NCBI GenBank assembly: GCA_003481005.1
Contig: QUKC01000017.1
Coordinates: 1 to 64,000, forward strand
Source of the DNA: Firmicutes bacterium TM09-10
GTDB taxonomy: Bacteria > Bacillota > Clostridia > Lachnospirales > Lachnospiraceae
DNA length: 64,000 nt
Direction: 5' to 3'
Position numbers and translations under genes: made by a program. The notes below the pieces were generated by a model. The model was not told the DNA's origin, did no database searches, and was given only the letters and a program-made list of their open reading frames with translations. Positions 18,336 through 25,410 of this stretch are shown one piece after another. How positions within the stretch are numbered: position 1 is the stretch's first letter; every line of letters starts with the position of its first letter.

Positions 18336-19856
18336 ATGGAATATTTGGATATCGTAGATGAAAATGGAGTACCGACCGGGAAAATAGCAGAACGGACAGC
18401 TGCACATAAACAGGGACTGCGGCACCGTACCTCTCATGTCTGGATCCTGCGGGAACGGGCAGGAAAAGTCGAGGTACTGCTGCAGAAAAGAAGTCAGAAT
18501 AAAGATTCCTTTCCGGGCTGTTACGATATTTCCAGCGCCGGACATATCCCTGCAGGGGTAGATTTCATTCCGTCTGCGCTGCGGGAGTTAAAGGAAGAAC
18601 TGGGCTGCAGTGTTTCGGAAAATGAGTTAATTTATTGCGGACAGCGCAGATTTTCCTATGACGGCGTTTTTCATGGAAAGGAATTTCATGACAGGCAGGT
18701 CAGCAACGTTTATGCGCTATGGCTGGATCGAAGGCCGGAGGATTTTGTCCTGCAGAAAGAAGAACTGGAGGAAGTGCGCTGGTTTGAATTTGAAAGCTGT
18801 CTGAGACTGGTTGAGAAGAACGAAATTCCGCATTGCATTTATTTGGAAGAGCTGCAGATGCTGCTTCCAGAGGTGCGGAAGCGGGAAAGGCTCTGTATTC
18901 TGGTCACGCCGCCAGTGACGGAGGAAGAAAAGCAACAGCTTTTGCAGGCTGCGCCGGGACAGAAGTTTTTCTTTACGGAAAAGCCGGAGGTGACAGAAGA
19001 ACAGCTGCGGCGCGCGGACATTATCCTTGGCAATTTGCAGAGTCCTTTGCAGTTAAAAAAGTGTGAAAACCTCAAATGGATTCAGTTGAATAATGCCGGG
19101 ACGGAAGGCTATTGTGAACCGGGGCTTCTGCCGGAGAGTGCACAGCTTGCGAATGCGACGGGTGCTTATGGAATGGCGATTTCGGAGCATATGATCGGTT
19201 GTCTGTTTGCCTTGCGGAAAAAATTGCTGCTGTATTGGGACAACCAGAAAGCACATTGCTGGCATCCGGAAGGGCATGTAAAAGTAATCGAAAGATCGAA
19301 TGTACTGGTGATCGGCTGCGGTGATATCGGAATGACGTTCGGCAGAAAGATGAATGCACTTGGCTGTCGGGTGAGCGGAATCCGCAGAGGAGTTTCTAAA
19401 AAGAGCGACTGCCCGGAATGGATGGAGGGTATGTACGGCATGGACAGTCTGGAAGAACTGCTTCCAAAGGCGGATATCGTGGCGATGAGCCTGCCGGGCA
19501 ATGCATCGACGTATCATGTGCTGAGCCGGGAGCGGATTGCGTTGTTGTCGGAAAATGCGGTTGTTTTAAACGTCGGACGCGGAACGGCGATCGATACGGA
19601 TGCCCTTGCGGATGCGCTGTATGCGGGAAAAATCGCGGGGGCCGCGCTGGACGTCACAGATCCGGAGCCGCTTCCGGCAGACCATCAGCTCTGGAATGCG
19701 CCGAATCTCTTGATTACGCCGCATGTTTCCGGAGGTTTTTCCCTTCCGGAGACGCTGGAAAAGATCGTCGGACTGTTTGCAGACAATCTGGAACGGTATT
19801 TTGCAGGACAGCCGATTGAAAATCTTGTGAATCTGCAGACGGGGTATCGGGAGTAA
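18336..19856 (+). CDS. NUDIX hydrolase fused to D-2-hydroxyacid dehydrogenase
   Basis: 506 aa, one unbroken frame. Residues 1-170 are a NUDIX domain of the isopentenyl-diphosphate-isomerase-like subtype (EYLDIVDENG, LLQKRS, SAGHIPAG and REL-KEELG of the box; the central Glu before the box spacing is Val). Residues about 188-500 are an NAD-dependent 2-hydroxyacid dehydrogenase: GxGxxG in VIGCGDIG (about 326-331), Arg in NVGRG (about 414), Glu in DPEPLP, His in TPHVSGG. No ribosome site or start codon is evident at the junction (VRKRERLCILVT). The combination suggests coupled handling of a phosphorylated or nucleotide-linked metabolite, but no pathway is known to me. An artefactual fusion by a sequencing indel is unlikely but not excluded. 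Confidence 0.85.
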   Translation: MEYLDIVDENGVPTGKIAERTAAHKQGLRHRTSHVWILRERAGKVEVLLQKRSQNKDSFPGCYDISSAGHIPAGVDFIPSALRELKEELGCSVSENELIYCGQRRFSYDGVFHGKEFHDRQVSNVYALWLDRRPEDFVLQKEELEEVRWFEFESCLRLVEKNEIPHCIYLEELQMLLPEVRKRERLCILVTPPVTEEEKQQLLQAAPGQKFFFTEKPEVTEEQLRRADIILGNLQSPLQLKKCENLKWIQLNNAGTEGYCEPGLLPESAQLANATGAYGMAISEHMIGCLFALRKKLLLYWDNQKAHCWHPEGHVKVIERSNVLVIGCGDIGMTFGRKMNALGCRVSGIRRGVSKKSDCPEWMEGMYGMDSLEELLPKADIVAMSLPGNASTYHVLSRERIALLSENAVVLNVGRGTAIDTDALADALYAGKIAGAALDVTDPEPLPADHQLWNAPNLLITPHVSGGFSLPETLEKIVGLFADNLERYFAGQPIENLVNLQTGYRE

Positions 19857-19896
19857 AGTGCCTGTAAAGCAACTGTGGATTGCTGGCAGTTATGTA

Positions 19897-19955
19897 CCGC
19901 AGGCGTGTAGAGTCCCAGTGAATTGTGTGGGATTTTTAGCGCAAAGCGCCTGCAA
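19897..19955 (+). promoter_or_regulatory. Leader stem GCAGGCG/CGCCTGC before AraC gene
   Basis: GCAGGCG (19899-19905) can pair with CGCCTGC (19947-19953), closing an inner hairpin AGTCCCA...TGGGATTT. The right arm ends a few bases before the ribosome site. Almost the same CCGCAGGCG ... GCGCCTGCGGAATGG arrangement stands before galK. Confidence 0.45.
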
Positions 19956-19968
19956 AATGGAGATCAGT

Positions 19969-20883
19969 ATGGAAAAAGCATATAAACTGGAATTTGGGGG
20001 ACAGCCCGGCGGAGAGCTTTTCATGACTTGCTGCGGGTGCTCCCGAACAGAACCCCTGCACTGCTTCGGACCGGCGATGAAGCCGCATTATCTGATTCAT
20101 TATGTACTAAACGGCAGGGGGATTTTCAAAATGGAGGGCGAGGAATATCCGCTGGAAGCAGGCTGCGGATTTTTGATTGAGCCGGGGCAGATGAGCTTTT
20201 ATCAGGCGGATGAAAAAGATCCGTGGATGTACATCTGGGTCGGCTTTGCGGGTGAGCGCGCGGAAGAATATGTCAAAAGCATGGGGATTTCCCCGCGGCA
20301 CCCGGTGTTTCATTCGGAGCAGTCGGACGAGCTTTACAGTATTGTCCGGGACATGATGGATCATAATACGGTCGGTGTTGCAAACGAGCTGCGCCGAAAC
20401 GGTCTGCTGCATATTTTTCTGTCGGTTGTGGCGCAGAGTATGCCGGAGGAAAGGCGGGAGGAAACGGATCGGGCGAACCAGTATGTCCGCCGGGCAGTGG
20501 AATTTATTCAGCGTAACTACTGCAACCCGATCCGGGTGACGGACGTGGCGGATTATGTCTGTGTCAACCGCAGTTATCTATATACTCTGTTTCAGAAATC
20601 TCTCGGTATGTCCCCGCAGCAGTTTTTGGCGGCGTACCGGCTGACAAAGGCTGCGGAAATGCTGATGGTGCCGCATCTGCCGGTGGAAAGCATCGCATTG
20701 TCCTGCGGATATCAGGATCCGCTTGTGTTCAGCAAGGCGTTTCGGCAGATGAAGGGGGTTTCCCCGACGATGTATCGGAAGCAGATTCAGCAGGATGAAA
20801 ACCGCGTCAACCGGGAGCATTTAAAACAGGTAGAGGAGTTTATCTCCAAAGTCGGCAGGCTCGAGCTGGGCGGGGAGCCGTGA
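19969..20883 (+). CDS. AraC family transcriptional regulator
   Basis: 304 aa from ATG 19969 (GGAG 8 bases upstream; an ATG 12 bases earlier is possible). N-terminal cupin sensor domain (about 20-150: PHYLIHYVLNGRGIF, GCGFLIEPGQ), C-terminal double helix-turn-helix (about 195-290: VTDVADYVCVNRSYLYTLFQK, IALSCGYQDPLVFSKAFRQMKGVSPTMYR). Such regulators usually sense sugars or glycosides. It follows the fusion gene after 112 bases, but no sugar operon is adjacent, so the target is unknown. Confidence 0.92.
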   Translation: MEKAYKLEFGGQPGGELFMTCCGCSRTEPLHCFGPAMKPHYLIHYVLNGRGIFKMEGEEYPLEAGCGFLIEPGQMSFYQADEKDPWMYIWVGFAGERAEEYVKSMGISPRHPVFHSEQSDELYSIVRDMMDHNTVGVANELRRNGLLHIFLSVVAQSMPEERREETDRANQYVRRAVEFIQRNYCNPIRVTDVADYVCVNRSYLYTLFQKSLGMSPQQFLAAYRLTKAAEMLMVPHLPVESIALSCGYQDPLVFSKAFRQMKGVSPTMYRKQIQQDENRVNREHLKQVEEFISKVGRLELGGEP

Positions 20884-20890
20884 CGGCAGC

Positions 20891-20956
20891 GCTGCGCGGG
20901 TGTGTCGGGCATGATAAAACGTAGGATGTTGCGGACACGCAGACAGATCGCGCAGC
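20891..20956. other. Inverted repeat between convergent genes
   Basis: GCTGCGCG (20891-20898) and CGCGCAGC (20949-20956) bracket a 50-base loop containing smaller hairpins. Position between the AraC and rsiV-like stop codons suggests a termination structure, but there is no T tract. Confidence 0.4.
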
Positions 20957-20990
20957 ACCGTGACACGCGGCACGGCATACCTCGTTGACT

Positions 20991-21935
20991 TTACTTCCGA
21001 ATTCCGGCGAGCACCTCGTTAGGAATAACAAATTCCGGGCAGCCCATGGACATCGGTGCAACATCGCCTTCGTTGAAGCAAACCACAACCTCGTTGTTCT
21101 GATTCAAGTAGAAGGAAGTGTTGTCTGTGATGGAGGTAAAATCCCATTCCGGCATATCGGAATCGAGCCAGTAGATTTTATTTTCATCTGCCGCCATCTG
21201 TTCTTTCATCTGCTGTTTGATATTGTCGCTGATAGTGGTTAAATAATCGCTGCCCTCCTGGAAAAGATCTGCAAGCTGCAGGCGTTTTCCGGTGGAAAGG
21301 TCAATGGTGTAGTAGTAGTTCCATTCCGCACCGCTTCCGGCAGACTGGAAGCAGATCAGTTTCAGGGTGAAATACTGATCGGTGGTCGCCAGAATTTCGG
21401 ATTTGACGGTCATATTCTGGTAGCCTTCTTCGTTTTTCTTACTTTCTTCGAATTCTGCGATCAGGCGGTCTGTGATGGTCTGAATCTCTGTATTGATTTC
21501 CTCTGCTGTTTTCTTCGTCTGTTCGGAAACGGCGGAGGATTTTTGTGTATCCGCGTCAGTGTCCGGTGCGACAGTTACCTCCGGAACCTGAATGTCTGCG
21601 CTGTTTCGGTCATCTTCGTAGTGATAGTCCCGGAAGGTAACGACTTCAACAAGCCTGGAGAGTACAGGAACCTGGCTCATTGCGTAGGCAACGGAAGCGG
21701 AGGTGTTCGGTAAGATGACCAGAGCGGCAGCGGCTGCAGCAGCGGCGATCCCGCAGCGGCGTGTGATGGAGCGTCTGTGGGAGACAGAGCTGTGGGCAGC
21801 ATTGGAACCCTGCTGGCTGTTCTCCTGCTTTGCCTGAGAGATCTTTTGTTTCATTTGTAAAAGCTGTTCTTCGGACATGTGGATGTCCTGATATTCTTTT
21901 TTCAATTCCTGTAACTGTTTTTCACGATTTTCCAT
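20991..21935 (-). CDS. RsiV-like anti-sigma factor with DUF3298 domain
   Basis: 314 aa from ATG at 21935 (AAAGGA site); the frame is open upstream but lacks similarity. N-terminal cytoplasmic coiled segment (1-58), one Ala-rich membrane helix (about 61-83), and an extracellular DUF3298-type domain (MTVKSEILATTDQYFTLKLICF ... WNYYYTIDLSTGKRLQLADLF). In B. subtilis RsiV the same layout binds lysozyme and releases SigV after proteolysis. It lies downstream of the ECF sigma gene, as expected for an anti-sigma partner. Lysozyme as the signal is inference. Confidence 0.8.
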   Translation of the reverse strand: MENREKQLQELKKEYQDIHMSEEQLLQMKQKISQAKQENSQQGSNAAHSSVSHRRSITRRCGIAAAAAAAALVILPNTSASVAYAMSQVPVLSRLVEVVTFRDYHYEDDRNSADIQVPEVTVAPDTDADTQKSSAVSEQTKKTAEEINTEIQTITDRLIAEFEESKKNEEGYQNMTVKSEILATTDQYFTLKLICFQSAGSGAEWNYYYTIDLSTGKRLQLADLFQEGSDYLTTISDNIKQQMKEQMAADENKIYWLDSDMPEWDFTSITDNTSFYLNQNNEVVVCFNEGDVAPMSMGCPEFVIPNEVLAGIRK

Positions 21936-22045
21936 AATAAAAATCCTTTCTGAGAGTGATGGCGGGGCTGAGCCACCGCTTGAATGGTGTTGAACTTGCT
22001 GCACGCTGATGGGTCTCAAATGTGGTCGGCAGCTGTGTCGGGCGG

Positions 22046-22525
22046 TCAGTCCAGCGACAACCGGAGTTTTTTGAGACTGCGATATAGTCTGCTTTTGATG
22101 GTATTTGTGTTTTCTTCCATGATGGCTGCAATGTCTTCCAGCTTCATATCTTCAAAATATTTCAGCTCTACGATCATGCGGTCGCGGGGCGGCAGCAGCT
22201 CCAGCGCATGTTTCAGATCGAAATTCTCGTAAGCGTCTTCGTAGTGTGACTCGTCGTTTCCTTCTTCCAACGGCTCCGTTTTTTTCTGCTTACAGAAAGA
22301 AAAAATCTCGTTGAGCATGATTCGATACAGCCAGGTGGCTGCATAACGGACCTCTTTTAAGTCAGAGCTGCTTCGGATAGCTTTATATGCGCCGTTCTGG
22401 ACGATATCTCCTGCGTCTGCTTCGTTGTGGACGTAGCTGTAAGCGAGCCGGTAATATTGATCGTAATTTTGCAAAAGCAGATCTTCTACCGCTTTTTCTT
22501 TTGTTTTTCTGGATAATGATATCAC
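22046..22525 (-). CDS. ECF RNA polymerase sigma factor (SigV-like)
   Basis: 159 aa, GTG start with GGAGG about 10 bases upstream. Region 2: YYRLAYSYVHNEADAGDIVQNG. Region 4: LLPPRDRMIVELKYFEDMKLEDIAAIMEENTNTIKSRLYRSLKKL. It is cotranscribed with the RsiV-like gene (110-base gap) and is preceded by a promoter of the type it should itself recognise. Likely controls an envelope-stress or lysozyme response. Confidence 0.93.
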   Translation of the reverse strand: MISLSRKTKEKAVEDLLLQNYDQYYRLAYSYVHNEADAGDIVQNGAYKAIRSSSDLKEVRYAATWLYRIMLNEIFSFCKQKKTEPLEEGNDESHYEDAYENFDLKHALELLPPRDRMIVELKYFEDMKLEDIAAIMEENTNTIKSRLYRSLKKLRLSLD

Positions 22526-22560
22526 GAAGAAATTCGCCTCCTTCTTTTGTTGTTCTGAGG

Positions 22561-22591
22561 ATTAGACGTTGTAGGCGGGAAAAAAGTTTCA
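22561..22591 (-). promoter_or_regulatory. ECF-type autoregulatory promoter
   Basis: Minus strand TGAAAC (22591-22586), exactly 17 bases, CGTCTAA (22568-22562). This matches the TGAAAC/CGTC pattern of B. subtilis extracytoplasmic sigma factors and lies 36 bases upstream of the sigma gene. Supports positive autoregulation of the sigma/anti-sigma operon. Confidence 0.75.
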
Positions 22592-22657
22592 GGGAGTTTT
22601 AAATTTACTCTACCATACCATTATTTTTAACAAATTTGGTTGAAAAATTTCCAAAAA

Positions 22658-22698
22658 TAGAACTAAAGGTTCTTGAGTAGAACTAAGGGCTCGTGGAG
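22658..22698. repeat. Two tandem 20-21-base repeats, likely operator of the XRE gene
   Basis: TAGAACTAAAGGTTCTTGAG (22658-22677) is followed directly by TAGAACTAAGGGCTCGTGGAG (22678-22698) and a weaker third GGAACAGATAGG. The first contains the palindrome AGAAC-TAAAG-GTTCT. The 20-base period keeps the sites on one face of the helix. They lie between the divergent sigma and XRE genes. Confidence 0.6.
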
Positions 22699-22775
22699 CG
22701 GAACAGATAGGAAACCTATACTTTACCCATACTATCAGTACGAGACTATAACGATAAGGGGAAGGGAAAAAGTAT

Positions 22776-23099
22776 ATGCTTGGGGAGCAGATTAAACGGT
22801 GCAGGGAGAAGCGCGGATTTACACAGGAGCAGCTTGCGGAAAAAATCGGAGTCAGCATAGAGACGATTTCCAGTATTGAACGGGGCATCAAAATGCCCAG
22901 ACTGCAGAATTTTGTGGCGATCGCAAATCAGCTTGGCGTTTCAGCAGATGAACTTCTGCAGGACGAACTGGATTTTGGATTTATCGCGGAAGCGAACGCT
23001 CTTTCCAAAAAGCTGGAGGAGTTGTCGAGGGCAGATCGGAAGCGGATTTTAGAGACCATGAACTTTCTGATTGTACAGGCTGGCGGAAAATCGGAATAA
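22776..23099 (+). CDS. XRE family helix-turn-helix regulator
   Basis: 107 aa. HTH_3 domain at about 4-60 (IKRCREKRGFTQEQLAEKIGVSIETISSIERG), short helical C-terminal part (ALSKKLEELSRADRKRIL) typical of dimerisation. An AGGGA-type site precedes the ATG. Tandem palindromic repeats upstream suggest autoregulation. It could also govern the exporter genes 640 bases downstream; this is inference. Confidence 0.9.
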   Translation: MLGEQIKRCREKRGFTQEQLAEKIGVSIETISSIERGIKMPRLQNFVAIANQLGVSADELLQDELDFGFIAEANALSKKLEELSRADRKRILETMNFLIVQAGGKSE

Positions 23100-23326
23100 G
23101 AGTTTCGTTTTTCAGTGGATAAGAAAAATTGCATCGGACTGGAGAAACGACAGAAGCAGGCAGGAGCTGACGGGTATCTGAATCGGACGGAATAGGATAG
23201 GAAGCGTCGGCTCCGCTTGGCCTTGAGAAAAGGAGAAGTGATGTGCTTTTATAATTATCAATAATGATAGTGTATTATATGGTAGTAATAAGAATTGATA
23301 AAGCAAAGGTTCTGTGGTAGTGTGGA

Positions 23327-23434
23327 ACACATATTTTATATGTAAATGGCGAATACCGCGGCGATTCGGATTTGGGCAAGCTGATGCACGATTTTAACTG
23401 TATGGATGCGGAAGAAATGTATTTTGATTCATGA
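23327..23434 (+). pseudogene. Fragment of Rpn/PD-(D/E)XK nuclease family transposase
   Basis: The frame reads THILYVNGEYRGDSDLGKLM then HDFNCMDAEEMYFDS and stops. This matches the conserved C-terminal-middle motif YVNGEYRGD-x2-GKLMHDF-x-C of the recombination-promoting nuclease (Rpn, formerly transposase_31) family. No start, no ribosome site and no flanking domain remain, so it is a remnant. Confidence 0.75.
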
Positions 23435-23460
23435 CAATAGAATGTTCGCGGAACTCGCCC
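23431..23460 (-). repeat. Inverted partial copy of the palindromic repeat
   Basis: TCATGACAATAGAATGTTCG at 23429-23448 is the reverse complement of the CGAGCATTCTATTGTCATGA end of the element at 15901-15940, with one or two changes. It abuts the end of the transposase relic. Confidence 0.6.
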
Positions 23461-23528
23461 CCTATTTTTACCAATTTCTACGAGCAGGCTGCTAATTTCG
23501 ACGAGATTATTTACCACCCCGAAAAGTA

Positions 23529-23537
23529 TGGTACAAT
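23529..23537 (+). promoter_or_regulatory. Possible extended -10 promoter upstream of exporter genes
   Basis: TGGTACAAT (TG at 23529-23530, TACAAT at 23532-23537). No good -35 at 17 bases. About 205 bases before the first exporter gene. Confidence 0.35.
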
Positions 23538-23741
23538 CGATATAAGATATATTTTATGATGAACTGTGCGTGTGGGGAGGCAGATAATTCGCGCAGGCAG
23601 TTGATTGGTGACAACAGTACGTTCGCGCAGAGCGAGTTATAGATTGGAAGGGTGAGTATCAAAGCATCGGGAGTTTGTATTGCATTCTATTGTTTGAAAA
23701 AGAGAAATCTATCAACAGGGTAATAACAGGGGTAAACTACA

Positions 23742-25391
23742 ATGAAAAAGAAAATATTGAGTGACACATTATTGCAGATCTTTCGAACCAGGAAGCGGTT
23801 TGTTTTTGGCATTTTAATTTCGCTGATTTTGGAGACGGTGATCTCTTTGGGATTGCCGGGCATACTCAGCAAGATCATTGACGGATTGGGAAAGCAGACG
23901 GTTACATGGCTGGTTGCGTTTATTCTGTTTTTCCTGGCGATTGTGGTCGTAAAAGGATTTGCAACAGTTTTAAATTCTTATTTAAGCGAAAAGATGGGCA
24001 GAAGCGTATGCGATGAAATCCGGAAAGAGCTGTTGAAAAAATTATTCCAGTTTTCCGTCTCCCAGCATAAAATGTCGAAAACCGGAGACTTTTTTGAAAA
24101 GATCGAAGGCGACGTCAACGTTATGGTTGGATTCTTTTCCAATATGCTGATCGACATCATGAGCAGCTCATTTATGATAGTGGGAATCCTGGTTGTATTC
24201 CTGACAAAGTCGCTGATTCTCGGCGGAATTTTTTGTGTGATAGCGGTTCTGATATTTGTCATTTTTATCGGAACCCAGAAGAGCCTTTCTGCATTATGGA
24301 ACGATGCGCGAGTGAGTGAAACAAAGCTGTTTGGAGAGTTTTCCGAAGATGTGTATGCTGCGGCAGATGTAAAAGGAATTGGCAAAGAAGATTATATCCA
24401 TGAGCGGTTCCATAAGGATTTTGCAGAGTTTGAGCAAAAACAGGTAAAGGCGTCCTTCTGGGGAAATTTGCCGGCGACGGTGTTTTTCTCCCTGCTAAAT
24501 GTTGCGGAAGGCATTGCACTGCTGATCGGAGTCCAGCTGTTAAATCGTGGCAGATTGTCAATTGGAGAACTGTATTTGCTGACGAGTTATGTCGGCTTAT
24601 TGAACATGCCGTTTTTTCATTTAAAATATCAGTTTGCGCAGATGCCGATGTCGCTTGCTGCTCTAAAAAGAGTGAATTCCATATTTGAAATGGAATCCCA
24701 GGAGGCTAAAAATGAAGGAACTGCAGAATTTAGCGGCAATGAAATTGAGTTTTCTGGCGTTTCTTTTGGCTACAATCAGTCGAGGGTTTTGTCAGATATA
24801 TCGTTTACGATCGGCTCGAATGAAAATGTGCTGATCGAGGGAAGGACAGGCTGCGGAAAGAGCACTATTTTGCATCTGATTGCAGGACTGTATGTACCGG
24901 ACTGCGGCAAAATTCTGATCGGTGGAAAAGAAATCCGGGAGTTTAACCGGAGAAAATATGTGGAAAATGTTTTCTATATTTCCCAGTTTTATCCGATTAT
25001 CGAAGATACGCTGCTGAACAATCTGGTGCGGTTTTACGACAATTACGAGAAGCAGTCGGTTGAGTTGGCGCTGAAAATCACCCATATGGATCAGTGGATG
25101 GAAGAGACGAAAATCGGTCTGGAAGATACCATCAAACCGGAAGATTTTACGGTAAATGAGGCGCAGATTTTGGCATGGACGGCAGCATTAATTGCAAAGC
25201 CCCGTATTTTGCTGGTCGATGAATTCGACGCTTCCATAGACGATAAAATCCTCACGACGATTGACACGCTCCTTGAAAAGGAATTTACGGGTTCTACGAT
25301 TATCATGGTGTCCCATAAAAACAGGAGTGCCTTGAAATTCCACAAAAAGATACATATGGAAGAAAGTCGGATACAGGTAGAAACCTGCTGA
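23742..25391 (+). CDS. ABC exporter half-transporter, catalytic half
   Basis: 549 aa. N-terminal six-helix ABC membrane domain (about 15-300) and C-terminal ATPase domain (about 325-549). Walker A GRTGCGKST (about 367-375) and Walker B with catalytic Glu, ILLVDEFDAS (about 487-496), are intact, with a His-containing VSHKNR switch. The signature position reads FTVNEAQ instead of LSGGQ (about 467-473). Start preceded by a weak AGGGG site. The next gene, 19 bases on, encodes the complementary half. Substrate unknown; the nearby XRE gene hints at peptide or drug export. Confidence 0.9.
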   Translation: MKKKILSDTLLQIFRTRKRFVFGILISLILETVISLGLPGILSKIIDGLGKQTVTWLVAFILFFLAIVVVKGFATVLNSYLSEKMGRSVCDEIRKELLKKLFQFSVSQHKMSKTGDFFEKIEGDVNVMVGFFSNMLIDIMSSSFMIVGILVVFLTKSLILGGIFCVIAVLIFVIFIGTQKSLSALWNDARVSETKLFGEFSEDVYAAADVKGIGKEDYIHERFHKDFAEFEQKQVKASFWGNLPATVFFSLLNVAEGIALLIGVQLLNRGRLSIGELYLLTSYVGLLNMPFFHLKYQFAQMPMSLAALKRVNSIFEMESQEAKNEGTAEFSGNEIEFSGVSFGYNQSRVLSDISFTIGSNENVLIEGRTGCGKSTILHLIAGLYVPDCGKILIGGKEIREFNRRKYVENVFYISQFYPIIEDTLLNNLVRFYDNYEKQSVELALKITHMDQWMEETKIGLEDTIKPEDFTVNEAQILAWTAALIAKPRILLVDEFDASIDDKILTTIDTLLEKEFTGSTIIMVSHKNRSALKFHKKIHMEESRIQVETC

Positions 25392-25410
25392 GAATCGAGA
25401 GGGACAAATT

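Larger units (their letters stand above)
23100..23741. other. 640-base intergenic region with repeat and transposase relics
   Basis: Contains a 36-codon nuclease-transposase relic (23327-23434), an inverted copy and fragments of the palindromic repeat (23431-23460, about 23608-23640, 23679-23692) and a possible extended -10 promoter at 23529. A 29-codon ORF at 23556 (MMNCACGEADNSRRQLIGDN...) has no ribosome site. Nothing else is supported. Confidence 0.6.

Noticed and set aside
23275..23517. 80-codon minus-strand frame in the accessory gap
   Set aside because: It crosses the transposase relic and repeat copies in antisense and has no ribosome site.
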